Both the position numbers and the translations under genes were made by a program. The notes below the pieces were generated by a model, which saw nothing but the letters and a program-made list of their open reading frames with translations, had not been told where the DNA came from and did no database searches. 7,990 nt of DNA, taken from NCBI GenBank assembly GCA_029861825.1, contig JAOTYN010000186.1, positions 1 through 7,990 on the forward strand. The letters are read 5' to 3'. The stretch is from Cyclobacteriaceae bacterium. GTDB lineage: Bacteria > Bacteroidota > Bacteroidia > Cytophagales > Cyclobacteriaceae. Shown in pieces: positions 1-6,936 of the stretch (position 1 is its first letter; each line of letters begins with the position of its first letter).

Positions 1-1032
1 CCTATTGCTCCCTGGTTATATGTATTAGGTGTTGCGAAATTTGCCGTTCAGCACGTAGATGATTTTCAGGGCAAAGCCATTCAGACCTGGGTCTATTACC
101 AGGACCGTGACGCCGGATTCTACGATTTTGCAGATCCGACAAAAAAGGTGCTGGAATTCTTTAGTAATTATATAGGTCCTTTTTCTTACGAAAAATTAGC
201 CAACATTCAAAGTAACAGCGTTGGTGGTGGTATGGAGGCAGCGTCTGCCATTTTATACGGTGACAATTCCGTATCGGGTGAACGAAGTGCCAGATGGCGA
301 AATGTAGTGATTCATGAATTGGCACATCAGTGGTTTGGCAATTCTGTAACAGAATATGATTGGGATGATGTTTGGCTCAGCGAAGGATTTGCGACCTATT
401 TTACTTTGCTTTTCATTGAACACGCATACGGACGTGATGCATTTCTGGAAGGTCTCAGGTCAAGCAAAACAAGGGTCGATGATTTCCATCTGAATAATCC
501 GGATTACCGCATCGTCCACGACGATTTGAAAGATATGCGAAAGGTGACCAGTTCACACACCTATCAAAAGGGGAGTTGGATTTTGCACATGCTGCGAGGG
601 GTAATAGGAACGGAAAATTTCTGGAAAGGAATTCAATCTTATTACCGGAAATATCAAAATGCAAACGCTACAACGGAAGATTTTCGCCGGGAGATGGAAG
701 AAGTCTCGGGCAAAGACCTTTATGTCTTTTTTCAGCAGTGGCTATATAGGGCGGGCACATTAAAATTGGCTGGTAGCTGGCAGTATGATCATGCAAAAGG
801 GCAAGTTAGGGTTACACTTGACCAGGTACAAGAGGATGGCAGCCTGTTTGAAATGCCACTCGAGCTTGGTTTGTATTTCGAGGGCCAGGACCGATCTCAG
901 TTTGAGGATATCCAGGTGGATCAAAAGTCAAATAGTTTTACCATCGAGGTAGACGAAGAACCGAAAAATATTATGCTCGATCCCAATACATGGGTGCTTA
1001 TGGAAGTAGTGGATTTTAAGAAAAGTGAATAG
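1..1032 (+). CDS. M1-family zinc aminopeptidase, C-terminal part (5' truncated)
   Basis: The reading frame is open from base 1, so the gene begins outside the window; the GTG at 148 is an internal codon, not the start. About 343 codons remain, ending in TAG. The protein is a gluzincin aminopeptidase that removes N-terminal residues from peptides. Visible are the zinc site HELAH (313-327) and the third ligand Glu (382-384) in LSEGF, giving HEXXH-X18-E, and the catalytic Tyr (562-564) in YQKG. The substrate N-terminus-binding motif, usually GxMEN, reads GGMEA (226-240), so the Asn is replaced by Ala. After the catalytic domain comes a helical stretch and a beta-rich tail (about 760-1020), as in bacterial M1 enzymes. 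Export cannot be judged because the N-terminus is missing. The downstream 312 bp separates it from the next gene, so it is probably not co-transcribed with it. The family call is secure; the specificity is unknown. Confidence 0.95.
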   Translation, partial: PIAPWLYVLGVAKFAVQHVDDFQGKAIQTWVYYQDRDAGFYDFADPTKKVLEFFSNYIGPFSYEKLANIQSNSVGGGMEAASAILYGDNSVSGERSARWRNVVIHELAHQWFGNSVTEYDWDDVWLSEGFATYFTLLFIEHAYGRDAFLEGLRSSKTRVDDFHLNNPDYRIVHDDLKDMRKVTSSHTYQKGSWILHMLRGVIGTENFWKGIQSYYRKYQNANATTEDFRREMEEVSGKDLYVFFQQWLYRAGTLKLAGSWQYDHAKGQVRVTLDQVQEDGSLFEMPLELGLYFEGQDRSQFEDIQVDQKSNSFTIEVDEEPKNIMLDPNTWVLMEVVDFKKSE

Positions 1033-1048
1033 CCTGTGTGCAGGGTAA

Positions 1049-1276
1049 AAGGTCAACGATAATGAAAGCCCGAATGAAGCGGTGCCCAAAGAGGTGACGC
1101 TGAGTTTTAAAAAGGATATGGTGAGATAAATTGTGTAGGACCAATCGACCGGCCCTTTAAATTGGAACCATATTCAGAATAGGAGATGAAACCTCTAGGA
1201 TTCAACGAGCCGGTCTACTGCGACCTATCACTGTGGAAATGGTGACCAATTAGAATTTGGGATTCAAAAACAATAA
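1049..1276 (+). pseudogene. Possible decayed golvesin-like beta-sandwich domain
   Basis: Three protein-like pieces lie in order. In frame 2, 1049-1126 includes AVPKEVTLSFKKDMV, then stops at 1127 and 1136, then DQSTGPLNW (1139-1165). In frame 3, from 1161, comes IGTIFRIGDETSRIQ. Back in frame 2, GDQLEFGIQKQ ends at a TAA (1274-1276). Golvesin C-terminal-type domains of secreted enzymes typically carry a beta strand, then V-DQ(S), a Trp, LGTFRF, and a final ADAVxF; the order and spacing here resemble that pattern with stops and frame changes. This is recognition by eye only, on a short stretch. It could be chance or an eroded tail of a gene lost by deletion. Confidence 0.22.
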
Positions 1277-1322
1277 TAAATAATCCTGCTGATTTTCGTG
1301 CTGATTACTTGGTAATGGTGAA

Positions 1323-1336
1323 TTAATACGTATTAA
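1323..1336. promoter_or_regulatory. Perfect 14-bp palindrome, operator-like
   Basis: TTAATACGTATTAA equals its own reverse complement over all 14 bases. It ends 8 bp before the ATG of the TSUP permease gene at 1345. With no unpaired centre it is a better candidate for a dimeric repressor site than for an RNA hairpin. Its position over the ribosome-binding region would let a bound protein block transcription. No regulator gene is visible nearby to pair with it. Confidence 0.35.
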
Positions 1337-1344
1337 GAAATAAT

Positions 1345-2205
1345 ATGACGGTTTTTATCTGGATAACACTCGCCGTACTGTTAATATATTTTACATATGT
1401 ATTTGGCAAAGACATCTTCAAACATCAAAATGTACTGGAAAATGTAAGCATCGTGAAAACTACTGCCATCGGCTTCATTGTCAATTTTTTTGATGCACTT
1501 GGTATTGGGGCTTTTGCACCGCAAACCGCCTTGCTGAAAATTACAAAGCAGACAGAAGATCGGGTAATGCCGGGGACATTGAATGTTGCAGATACAATTC
1601 CGGTTTTGATCCAGTCATTTGTATTTATCCAGATGGTAGAGGTAGAGCCCATAACATTGCTGACGATGTTGCTATCGGCCACCGCAGGTGCTGTCTTGGG
1701 TGCTGGGATAGTTGCTAAGTTAGCCGTAAAGAAAATTCAGTTGACAATGAGTTTTGCTTTGGTGGTTGCAGCATTTTTCATGCTGGCCGGACAAATGGAC
1801 TGGATACAGGGTGGTGGAGAAGCGATAGGCCTGATCGGCTGGAAACTTGCGTTGGCTATTGGAGCCAACTTCATCCTTGGTGCATTGATGACCGTGGGGA
1901 TAGGTTTGTATGCACCGTGTATGGTAGTGATCTATGCATTGGGAATGTCTCCGATTGTTGCGTTTCCCATCATGATGGGTTCCTGCGCATTTCTAATGCC
2001 ACCTGCAGCGATAAAATTCATTAAGGAAGGAGCGTACAACAGAAAAGCAGCAGTAACAATGGCAATTCCAGGCATCATTGCTGTCCTTATTGCTGCATTC
2101 ATAGTGAAGTCATTGCCGCTGGATATCTTGAGATGGGTAGTGATTGTAATTATCATGTACACTTCTGTGCTGATGCTTCGATCAGCCTTGAATGGTGAAA
2201 GTTAA
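1345..2205 (+). CDS. TSUP (TauE/SafE) family membrane permease
   Basis: The 286-aa inner-membrane protein has about eight hydrophobic segments and belongs to the TauE/SafE anion-transporter superfamily, whose studied members move sulfite, sulfonates or related organosulfur anions. The family's two-fold internal repeat is visible: NFFDALGIGAFAP at residues 48-59 is echoed by NFILGALMTVGIGLYAP at about 175-191. The segment GAYNRKAAVTMAIPG (about 229-243) followed by a final membrane helix is typical of the family's C-terminal half. The length is normal. The ATG at 1345 has only A-rich sequence before it and no Shine-Dalgarno, as is common in Bacteroidota. It stands alone between two gaps, with a 14-bp palindrome just upstream. 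Its substrate cannot be told from sequence, and no sulfur-metabolism gene is in the window. Confidence 0.9.
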   Translation: MTVFIWITLAVLLIYFTYVFGKDIFKHQNVLENVSIVKTTAIGFIVNFFDALGIGAFAPQTALLKITKQTEDRVMPGTLNVADTIPVLIQSFVFIQMVEVEPITLLTMLLSATAGAVLGAGIVAKLAVKKIQLTMSFALVVAAFFMLAGQMDWIQGGGEAIGLIGWKLALAIGANFILGALMTVGIGLYAPCMVVIYALGMSPIVAFPIMMGSCAFLMPPAAIKFIKEGAYNRKAAVTMAIPGIIAVLIAAFIVKSLPLDILRWVVIVIIMYTSVLMLRSALNGES

Positions 2206-2208
2206 ATG

Positions 2209-2271
2209 CTATTCTCCTAGCTGTATTTCCTTTAACCTGGCACGTCGACGTTCACTTTCCAGGAAAATTTG
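2209..2271 (-). pseudogene. Possible remnant of an antisense gene 3' end
   Basis: Read on the minus strand, the last 19 codons before a TAG (2211-2209) give QIFLESERRRARLKEIQLGE-like sequence, a charged helical C-terminus that looks like real protein. A stop lies just upstream in the same frame (around 2275), and other frames do not extend it convincingly, so at most this is a broken tail. It may be chance; the 10-bp palindrome ACGTCGACGT lies within it and supplies the Arg run. Confidence 0.12.
2242..2251. repeat. 10-bp palindrome within a CCTGG/CCAGG inverted repeat
   Basis: ACGTCGACGT is a perfect palindrome. It is flanked by CCTGG (2236-2240) and CCAGG (2259-2263), which could pair as an outer 5-bp stem. 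It lies about 30 bp after the permease stop and 140 bp before the rhamnose symporter gene. It could be a regulatory site or a weak terminator-like hairpin, but no T-run follows. Confidence 0.3.
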
Positions 2272-2286
2272 AGGTCAGTTTGTCTA

Positions 2287-2318
2287 TTGTGAACCAATGA
2301 AAAATAACGTCATCTTTG
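2287..2318 (+). promoter_or_regulatory. Candidate Bacteroidota-type promoter for the sugar operon
   Basis: CATCTTTG (2311-2318) matches the Bacteroidota -7 consensus TAnnTTTG at all fixed positions but the first. A TTG (2287-2289) lies 21 bp upstream, where the -33 element is expected. Transcription would start near 2325, leaving a leader of about 65 bases before the ATG at 2390. The match is by eye and short motifs of this kind recur by chance in AT-rich DNA; TGAATTTG at 2358-2365 is a second, weaker candidate. Confidence 0.25.
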
Positions 2319-2389
2319 TTTATGACCATACAAAATAGGCTGATCCAAAGAATTTAATGAATTTGAAGCCTTAACCGATTCTTAAGTTT

Positions 2390-3442
2390 ATGCAAGCATT
2401 GTTAGGAGTGTTATTTCACTCACTGGGAGGTGTGGCTGCTGGAAGCTTTTACATGCCATATAACAAAGTGAAGGGATGGGCGTGGGAAAGTTATTGGATG
2501 CTTGGAGGATTATTTTCATGGTTAATTGTACCGCCTTTAGCGGCTTGGGTGACTGTGCCCGGATTTGCGGAAATTATAACAGCAAGCTCCCATCAGATCT
2601 TGTTTTTCACCTTCACCATGGGACTACTTTGGGGAGTTGGCGGTTTATCTTACGGATTGGGTATCAGGTATCTTGGCATGTCGTTGGGTAATTCCGTGGT
2701 GCTTGGTTTTTGCGCCGCATTTGGCGCTATTGTTCCCACCATCTATTACAATATTTACCCAACCGAGGGGAAACTTTCTTTTACAGATATGTTGGCATCA
2801 TCAGGAGGCCAGTTGGTTTTGCTGGGAGTACTAATTTGCCTGATTGGAATCGCTATATCAGGAAAAGCTGGTATGATGAAGGAAGGAGAGCTGTCTGAAG
2901 AAGAACAAAAGAAGAGTATAGAAGAATTTAGCCTGGTAAAAGGATTGCTCATTGCAGTATTATCCGGGATTTTGAGTTCATTTTTCAATTTTGGGATTGA
3001 AGCCGGAAAACCACTGGCGGATGCAACTGTTACGGCTGGATATAACTCGCTGTATCGAAACAATGTAACCTTTATTGTTATTCTTTGGGGAGGGCTGACC
3101 ACCAATTTCGTCTGGACGACTATCTTGAGTGTAAGGAATAAGTCCTATAATGATTTCGTCAATAAGTCGACTCCAATTACCGGTAATATTTTGTTTTCAG
3201 CTTTGGCGGGAACGACCTGGTTTCTACAATTCTTCTTCTACGGAATGGGTGAAAGTAAATTGGGGAATGGAGCCAGTTCCTGGATACTTCACATGTCAAC
3301 CATTATTTTAACAGCCAATCTGTGGGGAATCTACCGCAGGGAATGGGAAGGTGTCGCCACAAGAACGAAATGGACAATAATTGTAGGAATTACGGTCATT
3401 TTAGTATCTGTAGTACTTGTGGGAATTGGCAATTCAATGTAA
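2390..3442 (+). CDS. rhaT: L-rhamnose/proton symporter, RhaT family
   Basis: The 350-aa polytopic protein matches the RhaT family (drug/metabolite transporter superfamily), which imports L-rhamnose with protons across the inner membrane. Length is close to E. coli RhaT (344 aa). Shared landmarks include FYMPYNKVKGWAWESYW near the N-terminus, WGVGGLSYGLGIRYLGMSLG (about 81-100), a charged cytoplasmic loop (about 158-180, rich in Glu and Lys), FNFGIEAGKPL in the second half, WFLQFFFYGMGESKLG, and SSWILHMS before the last two helices. About ten membrane segments are visible. The ATG at 2390 lines up with the family N-terminus. Only 12 bp separate the stop from the isomerase-like gene, so the two are surely co-transcribed. 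Rhamnose is the default substrate by homology; a related 6-deoxy sugar such as L-fucose, L-lyxose or L-mannose is possible given the unusual partner enzyme. Confidence 0.93.
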   Translation: MQALLGVLFHSLGGVAAGSFYMPYNKVKGWAWESYWMLGGLFSWLIVPPLAAWVTVPGFAEIITASSHQILFFTFTMGLLWGVGGLSYGLGIRYLGMSLGNSVVLGFCAAFGAIVPTIYYNIYPTEGKLSFTDMLASSGGQLVLLGVLICLIGIAISGKAGMMKEGELSEEEQKKSIEEFSLVKGLLIAVLSGILSSFFNFGIEAGKPLADATVTAGYNSLYRNNVTFIVILWGGLTTNFVWTTILSVRNKSYNDFVNKSTPITGNILFSALAGTTWFLQFFFYGMGESKLGNGASSWILHMSTIILTANLWGIYRREWEGVATRTKWTIIVGITVILVSVVLVGIGNSM

Positions 3443-3454
3443 ACAATAAAAGAT

Positions 3455-4867
3455 ATGACGAAAGTTGGATTATTTGGAATTGGCCTGGACACCTACTGGC
3501 CTCAGTTTGACGGATTGCTTGACAAACTGCTGGGATGTCAGGAACAGATCAAAAATAAAATAGCCGGCTTTGGCGTGGAAGTAGCCGATGCCGGAATGGT
3601 TGACAATCCGCTGAAGGCTCGTGATGCGGCCGACTTCCTAAGAGCGCAGGATGTGGAAATTGTATTTCTGTATGTTTCTACTTATGCCTTGTCGTCAACC
3701 GTGTTACCAGTGGCGCAAAAACTCAAAGTTCCGGTGGTGATCCTCAACCTTCAGCCAGTGGCACAATTGGATTATGAAGCTTTCAATAAGTTGGGCGACC
3801 GCGGTAAAATGACCGGAATCTGGCTAGAGCATTGCCAGGCATGTTCCGTACCTGAAATTGCATCGGTATTCAATCGTTCGGGGATTAAATATGATTTTGT
3901 AAGCGGATATTTACAGGATGAAGATGCCTGGAATGATATAAAATCCTGGACTGAAGCGGCGGCTGTAGCGGCAGCAATGCGAAAGAATCGTTTGGGCATA
4001 TTAGGTCATTATTACAACGGTATGCTCGATGTTTACACGGATATCACCAAACAATCGGCTGTCTTTGGCACCCATATCGAATTGCTCGAAATGTGTGAAC
4101 TAAAGAAATACCGGGATGAGGCAACTGAAGCTCAAGTGCAAGATAAGATTGAAGAGTTTACCAATGCGTTCAATGTTTCGGAAGAATGTGAATATTCGGA
4201 ATTAGAACGGGCTGCCAGAACATCCGTAGCGTTAGATCAGTTGGTAAAAAACCACAATCTAGGTTCTCTGGCTTATTATTACGAAGGCGAGTCAGGCAAC
4301 AAATATGAAAATATTGCCACTTCAGTAATTGCAGGTAATACTTTGTTGACGGGCAAAAACATACCTGTTGCGGGAGAGGGTGAAGTAAAGAATGCTCAAG
4401 CAATGAAAATAATGGACGAGTTTGAAGCAGGTGGTTCCTTTTCAGAGTTCTACTTGATGGATTTCAAAGATGATGTTATTTACCTTGGGCATGATGGCCC
4501 TGCCCATTATGCCATTGCTGAAGGCCGGGTTAAACTGGTTCCTCTTCCTGTCTACCATGGAAAACCGGGCAAGGGTTTATCTATTCAAATGACCGTGAAA
4601 CATGGTCCGGTGACCCTGCTCTCAGTAGTTGAAAGCAAGGATGAGGTATTCTTATTAGTCGCTGAAGGTGAGTCAGTACCAGGCCCTGTGCTCCAAATTG
4701 GAAATACGAATAGCCGTTATCGTTTTTCCACCAGCGCCAAAGAATTTATTAATCGATGGTCGAAACAGGGACCGGCACACCATTGCGCGATTGGAGTAGG
4801 GCATATTGCTGATAAAATCGAAAAGTTAGGTCAAATACTAAATATTGATGTGGTAAAAATTTGTTAA
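3455..4867 (+). CDS. L-fucose/L-arabinose isomerase-family protein
   Basis: The 470-aa cytoplasmic protein has the two-part layout of the FucI/AraA fold: an N-terminal Rossmann-like region (GLFGIGLDTYWPQF at the start; VEIVFLYVSTYA near 67-78), a second nucleotide-fold-like region (RLGILGHYYNGMLDV, about 178-192), and a C-terminal catalytic region. Candidate metal ligands are Glu277 (YYYEGE), Glu308 (AGEGE), His346 (LGHDGPAH) and His442 or His443 (GPAHH); the Glu-Glu-His-His order and spacing follow AraA, which needs Mn2+. Such enzymes interconvert aldoses and ketoses. It is neither a close FucI (about 590 aa) nor a classical AraA (about 500 aa), and the substrate is unknown. Being directly behind rhaT suggests that it acts on the imported sugar, replacing or complementing rhamnose isomerase. 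The ATG at 3455 follows A-rich sequence without a clear Shine-Dalgarno. Confidence 0.85.
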   Translation: MTKVGLFGIGLDTYWPQFDGLLDKLLGCQEQIKNKIAGFGVEVADAGMVDNPLKARDAADFLRAQDVEIVFLYVSTYALSSTVLPVAQKLKVPVVILNLQPVAQLDYEAFNKLGDRGKMTGIWLEHCQACSVPEIASVFNRSGIKYDFVSGYLQDEDAWNDIKSWTEAAAVAAAMRKNRLGILGHYYNGMLDVYTDITKQSAVFGTHIELLEMCELKKYRDEATEAQVQDKIEEFTNAFNVSEECEYSELERAARTSVALDQLVKNHNLGSLAYYYEGESGNKYENIATSVIAGNTLLTGKNIPVAGEGEVKNAQAMKIMDEFEAGGSFSEFYLMDFKDDVIYLGHDGPAHYAIAEGRVKLVPLPVYHGKPGKGLSIQMTVKHGPVTLLSVVESKDEVFLLVAEGESVPGPVLQIGNTNSRYRFSTSAKEFINRWSKQGPAHHCAIGVGHIADKIEKLGQILNIDVVKIC

Positions 4868-4900
4868 ACCAAAACTACAAGTGAACAGATAATTATTTAA

Positions 4901-4977
4901 ATGATGCAAAAGAAAAAGTCATTAAAAAAATGAATTTCTTCAATAATATTAGAGTACTCATAACCCACAAAAGCTGA
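4901..4977 (+). other. Chain of two overlapping mini-ORFs before the FAD enzyme
   Basis: A 10-codon ORF (MMQKKKSLKK, 4901-4933) ends in a TGA that overlaps by ATGA the start of a 15-codon ORF (4930-4977, MNFFNNIRVLITHKS). The stop of the second (TGA, 4975-4977) overlaps the ATG of the FAD enzyme at 4977. The first ends at A AAA AAA (4924-4930) in the phase of a -1 slippery heptamer; a -1 slip would fuse the two peptides. This could couple translation to the next gene, or be chance in AT-rich DNA. Only the overlaps themselves are certain. Confidence 0.2.
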
Positions 4978-6896
4978 TGAGCAGAATCACCAGAAGAGAC
5001 TTTATTAACGGATCTTTATTGGCAGCCGGGGCTTCCATGCTTCCTTTTGGGTGTACCTCCGATGCGCTTTTGGCCTCATTAGATTCACCATACTATCCAC
5101 CAGCGCTCATCGGCCTCAGGGGAAGTCACCCGGGATCAAACGAACATGCACATAGCAGAGCGTGGGATAAGAAAACGGATTGGGGACGTACGACCAAATT
5201 AAATGAAGCTTACGACCTGATTGTGGTTGGGGGAGGGATCAGCGGGTTGTCGGCTGCATATTTCTATCAGCAGGAGCATGGAAGAGACAAGAAAGTGCTG
5301 ATACTTGATAATCATGATGATTTTGGTGGTCATGCCAGGCGGAATGAGCATATGATCAACGGCGACCTGCGATTGACAAATGGGGGATCCCAAACAATTC
5401 AAAGTCCCCATGCCAGGAGTGCCCTCGTGCTCAACCTATTGAAAGAAATTGGTATAGATCTGGACCGATTCAAAACCGCCTATGACGTCAACTTCTACAA
5501 AAGGAATAAACTCGGTACAGTTACCTATTTCAATAAACAAACATTTGGCGAAGACAAAGTAGTAAAGCATCCCTATAACAATTTTCCATGGTGGGTGGAA
5601 GGGCTTCCACGTCCGGAGATATCAATCGAGGATGCCGTACATCAAGCCCCTTTGAGCAGCACAGGTAAAGAACAACTACTCAGAGTTTTGCATGGCGGAC
5701 TCCATGAACTAAAAGTGCCCAGGGAAGAATTGGTAGAATACATTTATTCCCATTCCTATTTCGATTATCTCAAAACCACGTTGGGTGTTGATGATCCCGG
5801 AGTCTTGGAAATGGCCAGAACTTCATGTTCCGATTGGGCAGGAGGTGGAGCGGACGTTTTGTCGATCGGGGAGGCTATAGATTGCGGAGCCTTGGGATTT
5901 GATACGGTAGCCGCCTGGAAAGAGCTCAATGGTGAGGAGGCATTTCAAAAAGAAGTTGAGAAATATGGAAATACTTTTGCGCAAGCAGATCCTTACATAC
6001 ATCATTTTCCTGATGGCAATGCCACTATTGCCCGTATGTTGGTCAAAAGGATGATCCCAAAGGTGGGAGCAGGTGAAAACGCTGAAGAGATTGTTTTATC
6101 TAAATTCAATTACGCCGAATTAGACAAACCCAGCAATGTTGTTCGACTCAGATTGAACAGCACGGTTGTCAATGTAAGGCATGGTGGTGACCCTTCAAGC
6201 TCAAGTGATGTTTTTGTCAATTATATTAATGACAATGAATTATATCAGGTTAACGGGAAAGGTGTGGTGATGGCTTGTTACAATGCAATGGTTCCTCATA
6301 TCGTTTCGGATCTTCCAAAAGAGCAGGATGCAGCTTTGAGACGTAGCGTGAAGATACCTTTACAATACACAACAGTAGGATTGAAGAACTGGCGGGCAAT
6401 AAAGGAAATAGAAATGGGGATGGCCATGTCACCTGGTAATATGCACCAGGTGGTAATGATGGACTTTCCCGTGAGTATAGGCGGTTATGAGTACACAAAA
6501 ACTCCGGATGATCCCTGTATTATTCAGATGATAGCTTGTCCTTTTGGAGCAATCGCAGGTACACCTCCTATCGAACAATTTCGTGAAGTTCGCCACAAGA
6601 TGTTGACATTGCAATTTGCAGATTATGAAAATGAAATTAGAGCACATCTAAGTGGAATGTTGCCGAAGGGATTATTTGAATTTGACCGGGATGTGGAGAG
6701 CATTATTGTAAATCGTTGGGCACATGGATATGTCTATAGCGGCTCCAGATTATATGATTCGGACTTGCGCGAATTGGCAAAAATAGGTCGACAACCTTTT
6801 GGCCGTATCACCATAGCCAATATCGACTCAGCCCCAAGTTCGTATGCACACGCAGCAATAAAGCAAGCCTGGAGAGCTGTGAAGGAATTGGGATGA
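4977..6896 (+). CDS. Tat-exported FAD-dependent oxidoreductase, SpdH-like
   Basis: The 639-aa protein resembles the family containing Pseudomonas spermidine dehydrogenase SpdH, which cleaves spermidine to 1,3-diaminopropane and 4-aminobutanal; many members have unproven substrates. Residues 5-9 TRRDF followed by a hydrophobic stretch form a twin-arginine signal, so the folded flavoprotein is probably exported. Cys26 after LPFG could be a lipid anchor, though the lipobox is poor. Family hallmarks follow: YYPPALIGLRGSHPGS (39-54), the FAD-binding VVGGGISG (83-90), LDNHDDFGGHARR (110-122) with Asp111 at the end of strand 2, GGSQ (136-139), and a C-terminal FAD segment with NIDSAPSSYAHAAIKQAW. 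The length fits the family. The ATG at 4977 places the Tat motif at the very N-terminus, which supports this start; a TGA stop overlaps it. It is 109 bp behind the isomerase and 40 bp ahead of an aldehyde dehydrogenase, a likely next step for its aldehyde product. Confidence 0.85.
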   Translation: MSRITRRDFINGSLLAAGASMLPFGCTSDALLASLDSPYYPPALIGLRGSHPGSNEHAHSRAWDKKTDWGRTTKLNEAYDLIVVGGGISGLSAAYFYQQEHGRDKKVLILDNHDDFGGHARRNEHMINGDLRLTNGGSQTIQSPHARSALVLNLLKEIGIDLDRFKTAYDVNFYKRNKLGTVTYFNKQTFGEDKVVKHPYNNFPWWVEGLPRPEISIEDAVHQAPLSSTGKEQLLRVLHGGLHELKVPREELVEYIYSHSYFDYLKTTLGVDDPGVLEMARTSCSDWAGGGADVLSIGEAIDCGALGFDTVAAWKELNGEEAFQKEVEKYGNTFAQADPYIHHFPDGNATIARMLVKRMIPKVGAGENAEEIVLSKFNYAELDKPSNVVRLRLNSTVVNVRHGGDPSSSSDVFVNYINDNELYQVNGKGVVMACYNAMVPHIVSDLPKEQDAALRRSVKIPLQYTTVGLKNWRAIKEIEMGMAMSPGNMHQVVMMDFPVSIGGYEYTKTPDDPCIIQMIACPFGAIAGTPPIEQFREVRHKMLTLQFADYENEIRAHLSGMLPKGLFEFDRDVESIIVNRWAHGYVYSGSRLYDSDLRELAKIGRQPFGRITIANIDSAPSSYAHAAIKQAWRAVKELG

Positions 6897-6934
6897 ATGA
6901 ATATTGGGATTGTCATAAACGGAAAACAATGTAA
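6893..6934 (+). other. Mini-ORF bridging FAD enzyme and ALDH
   Basis: A 13-codon ORF (MNEYWDCHKRKTM) starts inside the stop of the FAD enzyme (ATGA, 6893-6896) and ends with TAA at 6932-6934, two bases before the aldehyde dehydrogenase ATG at 6937. It could let terminating ribosomes restart and reach the next gene in a transcript lacking a Shine-Dalgarno. It is short and unconserved as far as can be seen, so chance is likely. Confidence 0.15.
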
Positions 6935-6936
6935 AA

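Larger units (their letters stand above)
1033..1344. other. Gene-free gap of 312 bp
   Basis: No intact ORF of credible length lies here. The first two thirds hold protein-like fragments in two + strand frames (listed separately as a possible pseudogene). The last 85 bp are AT-rich, with two GCTGATT heptamers 12 bp apart (1288-1294 and 1300-1306) and a 14-bp palindrome (1323-1336). I found no convincing hairpin plus T-run terminator after the aminopeptidase; CCTG/CAGG at 1033-1044 is only a 4-bp stem. Confidence 0.7.

Noticed and set aside
148..150. GTG as the start of the aminopeptidase gene
   Set aside because: The same frame is open back to base 1 and reads as M1 aminopeptidase sequence before 148, so the gene is cut by the window edge.
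1186..1245. 19-codon ATG ORF beginning MKPLGFNEP
   Set aside because: Its AGGAG abuts the ATG with no spacer and it is too short to support; it overlaps the suspected decayed region.
1288..1306. Direct repeat GCTGATT x2 as an operator
   Set aside because: Two 7-bp copies in AT-rich DNA are within chance expectation and have no supporting context.
1425..2162. Minus-strand ORFs opposite the TSUP gene
   Set aside because: They are antisense shadows of a clear membrane-protein gene, with no recognisable domains.
2476..3105. Short ORFs in other frames and on the minus strand within rhaT
   Set aside because: They overlap a well-supported RhaT family gene entirely and show no family resemblance of their own.
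1345..4867. Sulfoquinovose or sulfonate degradation cluster (TSUP permease near a sugar isomerase)
   Set aside because: No sulfosugar enzyme is visible, the isomerase family differs from known sulfoquinovose isomerases, the symporter is RhaT-type, and the permease is separated by a gap with its own possible control.
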